NCBI RefSeq assembly: GCF_900111005.1
Contig: NZ_FOFV01000006.1
Coordinates: 186,001-250,000, forward strand
From: Lentzea albida
GTDB lineage: Bacteria > Actinomycetota > Actinomycetes > Mycobacteriales > Pseudonocardiaceae
Length of the DNA stretch: 64,000 bases
Reading direction: 5' to 3'
Shown here: positions 10,281-18,952 of the stretch, in pieces
Layout of the letters: every line of letters begins with the position of its first letter
How positions within the stretch are numbered: position 1 is the first letter of the stretch
Program-made: the position numbers and the translations under genes
Notes under the pieces: model-generated
What the model was told of the DNA's origin: nothing
The model's database searches: none
What the model saw: only the letters and a program-made list of their open reading frames with translations

Positions 10281-10787
10281 ATGACCGAACTCATCGTGAA
10301 CGGTGCCGCCGAGCAGGGCCTGACCGGCTGGCTCGTCGTCGCGGGCGCCCCCGTCGTGCTGCGGTACGACACCGGGCAGGGGTATCCGGGGCCCGGTGAT
10401 CCCGGGCCGGCGCAGCGCGGTTCGTCGTTCTTCGGCGGCGGCGACACACCCCTGAGCACGTTGCGACAGAGCGTGACGTTGCCTCGGCGTTCGTCTCAGT
10501 TCGTGGTCACCGCCTGGCTCGGCGGCTACGCCTCGCAACAGGACGGCGCCCGGTTGTCGGTGGAGTTCCTCGACGGCGGCGGCACGCCCCGCGGACTCGT
10601 GGTGCTCGGACCGGTAACCGCGGAGGAGCGCTCCGGCCGCACCGGCCTGGTCGAGCGGTCCGCTCGCGGCACCGTGCCGCCGGGCAGCCGCACCGCCGTG
10701 GTGACGCTGCAGATGACCCGATCCGGTGGTGGCACGTCGAACGACGGCTACGCCGACAACATCTCGTTCACGGTCGGAGGCCGCTGA
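10281..10787 (+). CDS. Putative carbohydrate-binding-like (jelly-roll) protein next to phoD
   Basis: 168 residues, not recognised as a named family. It starts LIVNGAAEQGLTGW and ends with NDGYADNISFTV, a layout resembling the opening and closing strands of galactose-binding-like/CBM jelly-roll domains that ligate calcium (NGxxE at the start and YADN at the end). No signal peptide or membrane helix is visible. Its stop overlaps the phoD start (TGATG), so the two are co-translated. Function inferred only as an accessory domain to the phosphatase; the ribosome-binding site is weak. Confidence 0.7.
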   Translation: MTELIVNGAAEQGLTGWLVVAGAPVVLRYDTGQGYPGPGDPGPAQRGSSFFGGGDTPLSTLRQSVTLPRRSSQFVVTAWLGGYASQQDGARLSVEFLDGGGTPRGLVVLGPVTAEERSGRTGLVERSARGTVPPGSRTAVVTLQMTRSGGGTSNDGYADNISFTVGGR

Positions 10788-12325
10788 TGCTGAACCGACG
10801 TGATCTCCTGCGCGCCGCGGCCGCCGCCGGCGCTCTCGGCTCCGTGTGGCCGCTGTCGGCGGGCCTGTCACCCGCCGAGGCCCACGCCGCCGCCCTGGAC
10901 CTCGGCGCGTCGTGGGACGCGGCGCCGTTCTGCCTGGGCGTCGGCTCCGGGGACCCGTTGCCGGACAGCGTGGTCCTGTGGACCCGGCTCGCTCCGGAGC
11001 CGCTGGCGTTCGAGCAGCCGCTGCCCGAGGTCGTCGAGGTCGAGTGGTCCGTCGCGACGGACCGCACCATGCGTTCACGCGTGGCGCACGGAACCGTTGC
11101 GGCGTCTGTGTTGCTGGGCCACAGCGTGCACGTGCCCGTGCAGGGACTGCGCCCCGGCCGCACCTACTACTACCAGTTCTCGGCGCTGGGCAAGCGTTCT
11201 CGCATCGGACGCACGCGCACGGCCCCCGTCGGCCCGGTGTCGAAGGTGCGCTTCGCGACGGCGAACTGCCAGGCGTTCCACGACGGCTTCTACGCGGCCC
11301 ACCGCGGGATCGCCGCCGAGGACCTGGACTTCGTGGTGCACCTCGGCGACTACATCTACGAGCACGGCCAGGTCGGCGGCGCCCACGTGCGCGACCACGA
11401 GGGCCCCGCCGTGCTGTCCCTTGCGGACTACCGGCGCCGCCACGCGCTGTACAAGGGCGACCCGTCCCTGCGCGACGCCCACGCGGCACACCCGTTCTAC
11501 CTGACCTGGGACGACCACGAGGTCGTCAACGACTACAGCGGAACCGAGGGCGCCGCACCATTCGTGAAGCGCCGTGCCGCCGCCTACCAGGCCTGGTACG
11601 AGCACCTGCCCATCCGCAGTGGGAGCGCTCTCGAACCGCAGATCCACCGCCGCCGCCAGTGGGGTTCGCTGCTCGACCTGACCGTGCTCGACCTGCGCCA
11701 GTACCGCTCCGCGCAGAACCTGCCGGACGGCACGATCCTGGGCGCGACGCAGAAGCAGTGGCTGCTGGACGGCATCTCAGGCGCCCGCGAGGCCTGGCAG
11801 GTGTGGATCAACTCGATCATGCTCTCGCAACTCGCCCGCCAGGGCGGCGGCTACTACTTCACCGACCAGTGGGACGGCTTCCGCGCCGAACGCCGCGAGG
11901 TGCTCGGCCACGTGGCCTCCACCGGCCTCGAGGACCTGGTCGTGCTGACCGGCGACTGGCACTCGGCGTTCGTCGACGACATCCGCCCGGACTTCGACGA
12001 CCTCTCGTCCCCGGTGATCGGCACGGAGTTCACCGCGCACTCGGTCACGTCCGGCGCCTACTCGCCGGAGTGGAACGCGACCAACGGGCCGGTGATGGGC
12101 GCGGCGAACCCGCACCTGAAGTACTTCGAGGGCAACAGGTACGGCTACGACGTGTACGAGGTGACGCCGGAGCGGTTCACCACGCACATGAAGGTGATCG
12201 GGGACCGGCGGGACGCGGCCTCGCCGGTGTCGACGCTGACCACGTTCCACGTCGACCGGGGGAAGGCCGGCAGCTACGAGGACCCGGCGACGGTGGGCTC
12301 GCCCGCGCAGTACCGCCGTCCGTGA
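10787..12325 (+). CDS. phoD: PhoD-family alkaline phosphatase (Tat-exported)
   Basis: 512 residues. The N-terminus LNRRDLLRAAAAAG is a twin-arginine signal with an AHA-type cleavage region near residue 33. After the N-terminal Fn3-like domain (about 45-135) comes the metallophosphatase domain with VHLGDYIYEHG, TWDDHEVVNDY and TGDWHSAF, which supply the Fe/Ca ligands in PhoD enzymes. Releases phosphate from phosphomono- and diesters outside the cell. It is translationally coupled to the preceding jelly-roll-like protein. No PHO box was identified, so phosphate control is only inferred from the family. Confidence 0.92.
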   Translation: MLNRRDLLRAAAAAGALGSVWPLSAGLSPAEAHAAALDLGASWDAAPFCLGVGSGDPLPDSVVLWTRLAPEPLAFEQPLPEVVEVEWSVATDRTMRSRVAHGTVAASVLLGHSVHVPVQGLRPGRTYYYQFSALGKRSRIGRTRTAPVGPVSKVRFATANCQAFHDGFYAAHRGIAAEDLDFVVHLGDYIYEHGQVGGAHVRDHEGPAVLSLADYRRRHALYKGDPSLRDAHAAHPFYLTWDDHEVVNDYSGTEGAAPFVKRRAAAYQAWYEHLPIRSGSALEPQIHRRRQWGSLLDLTVLDLRQYRSAQNLPDGTILGATQKQWLLDGISGAREAWQVWINSIMLSQLARQGGGYYFTDQWDGFRAERREVLGHVASTGLEDLVVLTGDWHSAFVDDIRPDFDDLSSPVIGTEFTAHSVTSGAYSPEWNATNGPVMGAANPHLKYFEGNRYGYDVYEVTPERFTTHMKVIGDRRDAASPVSTLTTFHVDRGKAGSYEDPATVGSPAQYRRP

Positions 12326-12675
12326 CGGGTGTGCGGGCGGGGTCGTGCCCTGCCCGCACAGCTCGTGGGCGTGGGTGGTGGGTGGTCGGGCTTCATCGGG
12401 GTGGGAGGCGCCTTTCGTGCGGTGGGGGTGCGCGAGGTGGTGAGGCGGCGGTCGAGGGCGGGAGGGCCGGGGCTGCGGTCTTGGTTGGGCTGCAACGGGT
12501 TGGGGCGAGTGACGGGATGAGGGACCGTGGGTTGAGGGTCGCGGACCGGGGGTCCGCAGGTCGGAAACCTCGGGTGGGGAGAGCGGTTTGAGGCCTGCGG
12601 GCCAAGCGTTTCGGGCCAAGGACTGTTGGCTGAGCGCTGCCGGTTCAGGCCTGCGGGCTGAGGGCTGCGGCTTGC

Positions 12676-12705
12676 GGGCTGTGGGTTGTGGGTAGTGGGT
12701 TCGGG
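12676..12705 (+). other. G-quadruplex-type motif
   Basis: Five GGG tracts separated by 3-4 nt (GGG-CTGT-GGG-TTGT-GGG and onward) on the plus strand, matching the simple G3+N1-7 rule. Purely a sequence pattern; no function shown. Confidence 0.5.
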
Positions 12706-12733
12706 CCTGCGGCCTGAGGCCGGCGGGGTGAGC

Positions 12734-12794
12734 GCTGCGGGCAAGGCCTGACCCCGCAGGCGTGCCGGTTCACGCCTGCGGGTTCGCGCCGGCG
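12734..12794 (+). repeat. 61-bp direct repeat, copy A
   Basis: Begins GCTGCGGGCAAGGCCTGACC and matches copy B at 12909-12969 with three mismatches. Confidence 0.8.
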
Positions 12795-12908
12795 GGCCAG
12801 GCCCGCCGGTTCAGGAGCCCGCTGGCCCCAGAGCGGATCGCGGGGTGGTGGGCGGCGCCTGAGGCCCGCAGGCCGTAGGTCTCGCCGAGGCCCGCAGGTC
12901 TCGGCCTC

Positions 12909-12969
12909 GCTGCGGGCAAGGCCTGACCCCGCAGGCGTGCCGGTCCACGCCTGCCGGTTCACGCCGGCG
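12909..12969 (+). repeat. 61-bp direct repeat, copy B
   Basis: Second copy of the 12734-12794 repeat, 175 bp further on, in the same orientation; three mismatches. Confidence 0.8.
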
Positions 12970-12995
12970 CACCACGCCTGTGGCAGCAGGTGGGG

Positions 12996-13655
12996 CTAGC
13001 CGATGGGCAGCGGGGTTCGGGCCTGCGGGATGGGCGGGGTGCTGCGCTCCATCACCGCGAGTTCGAGTTGGCGGGCCGGGGAGTCGCCCAGGAGTTTGCG
13101 GGCCAGCGCCGTGCCCTTGCGCGGGGCCATCGCCAGTTCCGCGCGCAGGGCCTGGATGCCCACGTAGTGCGTCACCTCGTCGAGGATGGCCTTGGTGTCC
13201 GGGATCGAGTGGGTGCGGCGGACGGCGTCCACCGCCGCCCGTTCCAGGGGCGCCACGTGGAAGCCTCGACGCAGTGCCGGTTTGGGGAGGCGGTCTGTTC
13301 GTTCCAGGCGCAGGGTGGCGTGGCCCCAGGCTCTGGAGTGGCGCGGGGCGAGGACGTGGATCGCGTCGGCTGTGGGCAGGACGGATCTCATGCCGTGCAG
13401 GTACAGGGCGTCGAAGGCGGTGAGCATGGCGCCCTCTCCCGCGTAGAGGAGGGCGGCCTGCACCAGCTGTTCGCGGGAGGGGCCCGCCCTGGACAGCAGG
13501 AAGATGCTCGGGAACAGGCGTTGCCAGGGGCCGCCGGGGCGGGAGCGCTGGTCGATCAGGGACGACGACAGTCCTATGTGGAGCAGGGCTGCCACCGGGG
13601 CCACCCGGTGGAGGAACAGGGTGCCCAGTGCTTCGAGGTCGATGGGGTGGCGCAT
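12996..13655 (-). CDS. AbiEi-like (type IV antitoxin-like) hypothetical protein
   Basis: 219 residues. The pattern PSREQLVQAALLYAGEGAML followed by DALYLHGMR and VHVLAPRHSR resembles the large actinobacterial family with an AbiEi-type winged-helix and nuclease-like fold often annotated as type IV antitoxin domain proteins. The usual C-terminal DUF559-like endonuclease part (with its Asp/Glu-x-Lys core) is not obvious here, and the protein is shorter than the typical 280-310 residues. No partner AbiEii toxin gene is adjacent. Function unknown; family assignment from pattern only. Confidence 0.6.
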   Translation of the reverse strand: MRHPIDLEALGTLFLHRVAPVAALLHIGLSSSLIDQRSRPGGPWQRLFPSIFLLSRAGPSREQLVQAALLYAGEGAMLTAFDALYLHGMRSVLPTADAIHVLAPRHSRAWGHATLRLERTDRLPKPALRRGFHVAPLERAAVDAVRRTHSIPDTKAILDEVTHYVGIQALRAELAMAPRKGTALARKLLGDSPARQLELAVMERSTPPIPQARTPLPIG

Positions 13656-13740
13656 GGGTCAAGGGTGCGCTCGGTGCAGGGTGGGGAATCGGGGTGAGGA
13701 CGAAGCTGTGGACAACTCGCGGGTTGTGGACAGGTCGCGA

Positions 13741-15015
13741 TCACTCGGGCTTCGGTTCGAAGTCCGCTGTCCTTTCCGGACTGTCGCGCAGCAGGGAGGC
13801 TGGACGCACGGCCAGTGAGCCGAAGCGGGAACGGGCCTGGTCAGCGGCTTGTTCGGCTTCGCGCCAGCCGCGTTCCGGGGCGTCGAAGATCAGTTGCTGG
13901 GCGGAGTCGGCGTTGTCAAGGCCCTCTATCCGGACGCCGATCAGGCGGACCGCGCCGGGCGGTACCTGGGTGTCGAGCAGTTCGGTGGCGACCCGGTAGA
14001 CCTCCTGGGTCACGTCGGTCGCGACCGGCAGGGTGCGGGAGCGGGTGATCGTGGTGAAGTCGCCGAAGCGGACCTTGATCGACACCGTCCGGCCGACCAA
14101 GCCCTTGGCGCGCAACGAGCCTGTGGAGCGTTCGGAGAGCCGGAGCAGTTCGCGGCGCAGCAGTGCGCGGTCGACGACGTCCACCTCGAAGGTCTCCTCG
14201 GCGCCCAGGGACTTCTCCCGCGACACCGGCACGACCGCGCGTTCGTCCACGCCGGCGGCCAGCGCGTGCAGGTGCTCCGCCAGTGCCACGCCGATCTTGC
14301 GGCGCAGCCGGGGCAGCGGCATCGCGGCGACGTCGGCGACCGTCTCCAGACCCAGCTCTTCCAGGCGTGCGGCGGTTTTCGCGCCCACGCCCCACAGGGC
14401 GGAGACCGGCAACGGGTGCAGGAATTCCAGCGACGAGGCAGCAGGCACGACCATCATGCCGTCGGGCTTGCACATGCCCGAGGCGAGCTTCGCGAGGAAC
14501 TTCGTCGACGCCACCCCGACCGAGCACGAAACACCGTGGGCCTCGAACACCCGAGACCTGATCAACTCCCCCACGCCGCCCGGCGTCAGGCCGAGCCGGC
14601 GCAGCGCACCGCCGACGTCGAGGAAGGCCTCGTCCAACGAGAGAGGCTCCACCAACGGGGTGATGTCGCGGAAGATCGCCATGACCCCGCGCGAGACCTC
14701 TTGGTAGAGGTCGAACTGCGGCGGCAGGTACACAGCGTGAGGCGCCAACCGGCGTGCGTGCGCGGTGGGCATCGCCGAACGCACGCCGTACTCACGCGCG
14801 AGGTAGTTGGCAGAACACACGACGCCACGCCCGCCGATGCCGCCGACCACGACGGGAACGGACTCGAGCTCAGGACGTTCGCGGATCTCCACCGACGCGT
14901 AGAAGGCGTCCATGTCGACGTGCAGCATCCGGCAGCCCGTGTCGTCTGGCCACACACCGTCACGCGCACGGAACCGGTCGACCAGGCCGCGTGGCAGGTT
15001 CGCACTGCGACCCAT
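13741..15015 (-). CDS. dinB: DNA polymerase IV (Y-family)
   Basis: 424 residues, translesion DNA synthesis. Catalytic residues are in the N-terminal HVDMDAFYASVE and in EPLSLDEAFLDV; the thumb HhH region includes LWGVGAKTAARLEELGL. Near the C-terminus QQLIFD resembles a beta-clamp-binding motif. The ATG at 15015 is preceded by AAGGGGGTG at a good distance; a GTG 6 nt upstream is possible but badly placed. The 30-bp gap to the upstream amidohydrolase suggests co-transcription. No LexA box was found. Confidence 0.93.
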   Translation of the reverse strand: MGRSANLPRGLVDRFRARDGVWPDDTGCRMLHVDMDAFYASVEIRERPELESVPVVVGGIGGRGVVCSANYLAREYGVRSAMPTAHARRLAPHAVYLPPQFDLYQEVSRGVMAIFRDITPLVEPLSLDEAFLDVGGALRRLGLTPGGVGELIRSRVFEAHGVSCSVGVASTKFLAKLASGMCKPDGMMVVPAASSLEFLHPLPVSALWGVGAKTAARLEELGLETVADVAAMPLPRLRRKIGVALAEHLHALAAGVDERAVVPVSREKSLGAEETFEVDVVDRALLRRELLRLSERSTGSLRAKGLVGRTVSIKVRFGDFTTITRSRTLPVATDVTQEVYRVATELLDTQVPPGAVRLIGVRIEGLDNADSAQQLIFDAPERGWREAEQAADQARSRFGSLAVRPASLLRDSPERTADFEPKPE

Positions 15016-15045
15016 GAACACCCCCTTCGAACGCCAGTGCGAATC

Positions 15046-16143
15046 CTACAGGCGGTACACCCGTGCGGCGTTCTCCGACGCGATGAGCCGTGCGATGCGA
15101 TGCGCGTCCTCCTCCAGGAACGCGTCCTGGCGCAGCCCGTCGGCCAGGAAGTCCGACAACGCGCGCCGGAACAGCAACGCGCCGAGGTAGTACAACTCGG
15201 GCAGGGCGAACGCATCGGTGGAGAACAGGAACTTCCCGTACGGCACGATCTCCAGCGCTTCAGCGAACACGCGCGACGCCTGGTGCCCCAGCCCGTGCGT
15301 CGCCAGCCCGAGGTCGCAGAACACGTGCGGGAACACCTGCGCGAGGTACCCGGCCTGCCGGTGGAACGGGTAGTTGTGCAGCAGCAACACCGGCACACCG
15401 AGACCGGCTGTGGCGCGCAGGAACGGCGTCAGCAACGACGGGTCGCAGCGGTGCAGGTCGAGGTCCGAGTCGCCGTACCCGACGTGGAACTGCAACGGCA
15501 GCCCTGCGTCCAACGCCTCCCACGCCAGCCAGGCGATCACCACGGGATCCGCCAGCCGTCCGGAGGTCCACCCGCCGAGAGCGCGCTCCACGGAGACGTC
15601 GTCAGGCCGCGAACCGGGCAGATCGAGCCCGACCCGGTACGCCGCGACGGACTTCGCCCCGACAGCCGGGGAAGAGGCCAACGCCGACCGGACGGCTCCC
15701 GGGAACTCCGAGGGCGACACCGAAGGCCTCAGAGACTCCGCCAACACCTCCAGCCGCACGATCTCGTGCGCGACACCCCCGCCCAGCCCGGCCAGCTCCG
15801 GGGCGGTCAGCAGCCGATCCGGCAGGAACCCGCCGTCCACCAGGAACGTGTGGATCCCGGACGCCATCAGGAACGTCCGCGACACCTCGGCGATGTGCAG
15901 CGAGTTCCGCCGTTCGAGGTACTCCCCGGCGGACGCGTGCCGGGGCAGGTCGAGCAGCGGAGCGCACCACCGCCGCACCGCGAACCCCACCGCCGAGTCG
16001 AAGAACGACCCGCCCAGCGGGGAGACCGCGTCGGCCTCCAGCAACAGCGACTCGAACTCCGAACGGGTGCTGTCCTCCCGCAGGACCCCGTGGCAGTGGT
16101 GGTCCACCAGTCCGAGTTCGGCGACGAACGGCAAGATGCCCAT
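15046..16143 (-). CDS. Amidohydrolase-2 family protein (FluG N-terminal-half type)
   Basis: 365 residues with a metal-dependent hydrolase barrel: DHHCHG supplies the HxH metal ligands, LQFHVGYGDSD and LLLHNYPFHR the further His residues, and FSTDAFALPELYYLG the catalytic Asp. The protein corresponds to the amidohydrolase half of eukaryotic FluG/NodGS proteins, where it is fused to a glutamine synthetase-like domain; here that second half is the divergent gene 12 bp away. Substrate unknown, perhaps a gamma-glutamyl conjugate. Start at 16143 with a weak AAGG upstream; upstream frame continuation has no family similarity. Confidence 0.88.
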   Translation of the reverse strand: MGILPFVAELGLVDHHCHGVLREDSTRSEFESLLLEADAVSPLGGSFFDSAVGFAVRRWCAPLLDLPRHASAGEYLERRNSLHIAEVSRTFLMASGIHTFLVDGGFLPDRLLTAPELAGLGGGVAHEIVRLEVLAESLRPSVSPSEFPGAVRSALASSPAVGAKSVAAYRVGLDLPGSRPDDVSVERALGGWTSGRLADPVVIAWLAWEALDAGLPLQFHVGYGDSDLDLHRCDPSLLTPFLRATAGLGVPVLLLHNYPFHRQAGYLAQVFPHVFCDLGLATHGLGHQASRVFAEALEIVPYGKFLFSTDAFALPELYYLGALLFRRALSDFLADGLRQDAFLEEDAHRIARLIASENAARVYRL

Positions 16144-16155
16144 AACCTTAGGATC

Positions 16156-17466
16156 GTGGACTCTGCGGAACGGGACCAGCGGTTCGAGCGGGCGGCGGAG
16201 CTCTTCGACGGGCTCAACGCGAGGGACGTGAGCGTCGTGGCGCTCACCTGGGTCGACAACAGCGGCATCACCCGCACCAAGTCCGTCCCCCTGCGCAGGC
16301 TCGCCCACGCGGCGGCGCACGGCGTGGGCTCGTCACCGGTGTTCGACGTGTTCCTGTTCGACGACTGGATCATCCAGGGCCGGTTCGCCGGCGGCCCGGT
16401 CGGCGACCTGCGCCTGCACCCCGACCTCGACCGCCTCACGGTGCTCGCGGGCCAGCCGGGCTGGGCCTGGGCGCCCGCGGACCGCCACTACCAGAGCGGC
16501 GTCCCCTACCCGATGGACCAGCGGCTGCAGGCGCGCAAGGCCGTCCGGAACCTCGCCTCCCACGGCCTCACCGCCCAGGCGGGTTTCGAGGTCGAGTGGT
16601 GCGTCGGCAGGACCGGCACCGACGACTGGGTGCCCGCGACCAGCGGGTCGGCGTACGGGCACGCCCGCCAGGTCGAGGTGTCCGACTACTGCGTCGACCT
16701 CCTCAACGCCCTCGACCGGCAGAACGTCGAGGTGCTCCAGTTCCACCCGGAGTACGCCGCCGGCCAGTTCGAGGTCTCCACGGCTCCGGAGGACCCGGTC
16801 GCGGCCGCCGACACCGCCGTGCTCGTCAAGGAGACGATCCGCGCCGTCACGGTCCGGCACGGCATGCGCCCGTCGTTCTCCCCCAAGGTGATCAACGGCG
16901 GCGTTGGCAACGGAGGCCACCTGCACCTCAGTCTCTGGCGCGACGGCACGAACCTCTTCGACGGCTTCCAGGAGGAAGCCAGGCACTTCAGTGCGGGCGT
17001 CCTCCACCACCTCCGCGCGTTGTGCGCGATCGGCGCGCCCTCTCTCGCGAGCTACCTCAGGCTCGTGCCGAACACGTGGGCGGCGCCGTTCGTGGCCTGG
17101 GGCGAGGAGAACCGCGAGACGGCGCTACGCCTGATCAAGGACAACCTCGAGATCAAGTGCTTCGACCTCACCGCGAACCCGTACCTCGTCGTCGCGGGCG
17201 TGATCGCGGCCGGCCTCGACGGCATCACCGCGCAGGCGGAACTCCCCGAAGGCCTGAACGTCGACCCGGCGCTCCTCGACGGCGTGCAGCGCCTGCCCAC
17301 CTCCCTCGGGGAGGCCGTGGAGGAGTTCGAGAAGGACGCGGTGCTCACCGAGGCGTTCGGCCAGGAGCTGGCGGGCACCATCGCCGACGTGCGGCGCGGC
17401 GAGATGGAGCGGTACAAGGACGCGAGCCCGCAGGGGATCGCGAACGTCACTCGCTGGCGGCACTGA
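16156..17466 (+). CDS. Glutamine synthetase-like ligase (FluG C-terminal-half/GlnA3-4 type)
   Basis: 436 residues. Beta-grasp N-terminal segment with DNSGITRTKSVPL, then the catalytic domain with NGGVGNGGHLHLSLW (ATP/glutamate site) and the arginine-bearing ENRETALRLI. The adenylylation loop of primary GlnA (NLYxLP type) is not seen, and the sequence fits the family that gamma-glutamylates polyamines, ethanolamine or other amines rather than ammonia. The GTG start at 16156 has only a weak AGGA nearby. It is divergent from the amidohydrolase with a 12-bp gap and its last 20 bp overlap the convergent sigma-factor gene. Exact amine substrate unknown. Confidence 0.88.
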   Translation: MDSAERDQRFERAAELFDGLNARDVSVVALTWVDNSGITRTKSVPLRRLAHAAAHGVGSSPVFDVFLFDDWIIQGRFAGGPVGDLRLHPDLDRLTVLAGQPGWAWAPADRHYQSGVPYPMDQRLQARKAVRNLASHGLTAQAGFEVEWCVGRTGTDDWVPATSGSAYGHARQVEVSDYCVDLLNALDRQNVEVLQFHPEYAAGQFEVSTAPEDPVAAADTAVLVKETIRAVTVRHGMRPSFSPKVINGGVGNGGHLHLSLWRDGTNLFDGFQEEARHFSAGVLHHLRALCAIGAPSLASYLRLVPNTWAAPFVAWGEENRETALRLIKDNLEIKCFDLTANPYLVVAGVIAAGLDGITAQAELPEGLNVDPALLDGVQRLPTSLGEAVEEFEKDAVLTEAFGQELAGTIADVRRGEMERYKDASPQGIANVTRWRH

Positions 17467-18175
17467 GCTCCTTGCGCAGCCGCGACAACGCCCGGTGCTG
17501 GGCCACCCGCACCGCACCGGGCGTGGAGCCGACCGCCTCGGCCGTCTCCTCCGCCGACAACCCCACCATCACACGCAGCACGACGATCTCGCGCTGCTTC
17601 TCCGGCAGCACCTTCAGCAGCGCGGCCATCTGCGCCGACAGTTCGCCCTGCATCGCCCGCTGCTCCGGCCCGGCCGCGGTGTCCATCGACTCCGGCAGCT
17701 CCGACACGGCCTCGGCGCGGTTGCGCGAGAAGCTGCGGAACGAGTCCGCCACCTTGTGCGCCGCGATCCCGTAGACGAACGCGAGGAACGGCCGCCCCTG
17801 GTCGCGGTACGACGGCAGCGAGGTCAGCACGGCCAGGCACACGTCCTGCGCCACGTCGTCCGCCGACGCGAACGACCCGACGCGCGCACGGCAGTACCGC
17901 ACGATCAACGGCCGGATGGTGCCCAACAGCCGTTCGACGGCGGCACGGTCACCGGCGACAGCGCGCGCCACGTGCTCGTCCGCGGCCTGCGGGCGGCTCG
18001 AGTAGTAGGAGGGTGGGGGCGGCTCGACCGGAGCCTCAGGAGCAACGGTGGTCCGTTCGACCAACGCGTCGAGAGCGCCCCTCGATGCGGAGACCGGCCC
18101 ACCGACGGAAGAGCCCTTGATGGCTTCCGCGGGCACCTTGCGGTGCAGGCCGGGTGAGAACTCCACGTGGATCAC
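17447..18175 (-). CDS. ECF-type sigma factor, paralogue 1 (SigD/ShbA-like)
   Basis: 242 residues. Region 2 carries ADDVAQDVCLAVLTSLPSY and FLAFVYGIAAHKVADSFRS; region 4 carries LPEKQREIVVLRVMVGLSAE followed by GAVRVAQHRALSRLRKEL. It shares these blocks closely with the genes at 18953 and 20318 but has an extra N-terminal extension of about 65 residues rich in Pro/Ala. The GTG start overlaps the stop of the preceding sigma-like gene (GTGA), so the two are coupled. No anti-sigma factor gene is seen nearby. Confidence 0.88.
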   Translation of the reverse strand: MIHVEFSPGLHRKVPAEAIKGSSVGGPVSASRGALDALVERTTVAPEAPVEPPPPSYYSSRPQAADEHVARAVAGDRAAVERLLGTIRPLIVRYCRARVGSFASADDVAQDVCLAVLTSLPSYRDQGRPFLAFVYGIAAHKVADSFRSFSRNRAEAVSELPESMDTAAGPEQRAMQGELSAQMAALLKVLPEKQREIVVLRVMVGLSAEETAEAVGSTPGAVRVAQHRALSRLRKELSAASE

Positions 18176-18849
18176 CGTTCCTCTTCTGGACGCCGGCGCA
18201 CCGCGAGACGCGCCCGCCGGATCCGTCCTTCGACCGCGCGCGGGGTGAGTCGCATCAACTCGCCGATCTCCGCATGCGAATAGCCCTGGTCATGGAGGAA
18301 GAGCAACCGCCTGCTGTCCTCGCTCAGCGTCGCGAACGCGGCGTTCGCGACCTGCTGCTCGATGACGGCATCCTCAGGGGTCCCCTCGACCACAACGTGT
18401 TCGAGGGACGCGAGGGTGTCCACGAGCCGTACGTCCTGCCAGCCGTGAGCCCTCGTCTGCCAGCGCCGGTACACGTTGGGGAACGCGAGCACGCAGGCGT
18501 TGACGAAGTACTCCTCCAACGGCTGGCCGTGCTCGACCGACCACTCCCGGCCGAGCAGACCCCGGTCCCGGAAGTAGACGAACCCCTCGTACACCGCGTC
18601 GCTCGCCAGTTCCTCGGCCTCCTGCCGCGGGATCTCCTGCTGGTGCAGGTAGCGGCCGTTGCGCCCGGAGCGGGAGAACATGGCGCCGGACTTCACGAGC
18701 TTGGCGACGATCGTGAGCCCCCGCCCGAGGAGCTTGCGGTGGAACTGGTCCCAGACCGGCCCAGTCAGCCCCGACTCGCGGAAGTGCTGCACCAGCACCC
18801 CGTCGACGCGCAGCCGGTCGGCGGCAGACGCTGAGTCCGAACTGTCCAT
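18172..18849 (-). CDS. Divergent sigma-70-like factor
   Basis: 225 residues. The C-terminal region LSEDSRRLLFLHDQGYSHAE followed by IGELMRLTPRAVEGRIRRAR is a sigma region 4-type helix-turn-helix, and EAEELASDAVYEGFVYFRDR is a plausible region 2. It differs from the three paralogues around it (no AFVYGIAAHKVAD block). The ATG at 18849 has AGGGGG upstream. Its stop overlaps the start of the next sigma gene (GTGA). Likely an alternative sigma factor; regulon unknown. Confidence 0.75.
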   Translation of the reverse strand: MDSSDSASAADRLRVDGVLVQHFRESGLTGPVWDQFHRKLLGRGLTIVAKLVKSGAMFSRSGRNGRYLHQQEIPRQEAEELASDAVYEGFVYFRDRGLLGREWSVEHGQPLEEYFVNACVLAFPNVYRRWQTRAHGWQDVRLVDTLASLEHVVVEGTPEDAVIEQQVANAAFATLSEDSRRLLFLHDQGYSHAEIGELMRLTPRAVEGRIRRARLAVRRRPEEER

Positions 18850-18858
18850 GCCCCCTGG

Positions 18859-18869
18859 TCCCTATGTCG
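18859..18869 (-). promoter_or_regulatory. Shared upstream element CGACRTAGGGA (copy 1)
   Basis: Minus-strand CGACATAGGGA begins exactly 20 nt before the ATG of the sigma-like gene. Near-identical elements sit 20 nt before the 20887 start and 19 nt before the 19519 start. May combine a -10-like TAGGGA with the ribosome-binding purines. Confidence 0.5.
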
Positions 18870-18952
18870 GTGTCTTCCTGCCCTCTAGGTATGTCGTTTG
18901 GGTGCGTTCACCCCACGCATCCACTACGACTCGTAACAAATGCAAACGAATG

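Larger units (their letters stand above)
12326..12995. repeat. Gene-free, G-rich repeat region
   Basis: About 670 bp after phoD filled with short degenerate repeats of GGCCTGCGGG/GGGCTGCGG type, with no convincing gene in either direction. It contains one near-perfect 61-bp direct repeat pair and a G-quadruplex-like run, both listed separately. Open frames here have no starts or composition typical of neighbouring genes. Confidence 0.6.

Noticed and set aside
12996-13655. Complete AbiE toxin-antitoxin system
   Set aside because: Only an AbiEi-like protein is present; no nucleotidyltransferase toxin (AbiEii) gene on either side.
13849-16155. Very long plus-strand extension upstream of the glutamine synthetase-like gene
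   Set aside because: Residues before the GTG at 16156 have shadow composition and lie opposite dinB and the amidohydrolase; only the part from 16156 matches a family.
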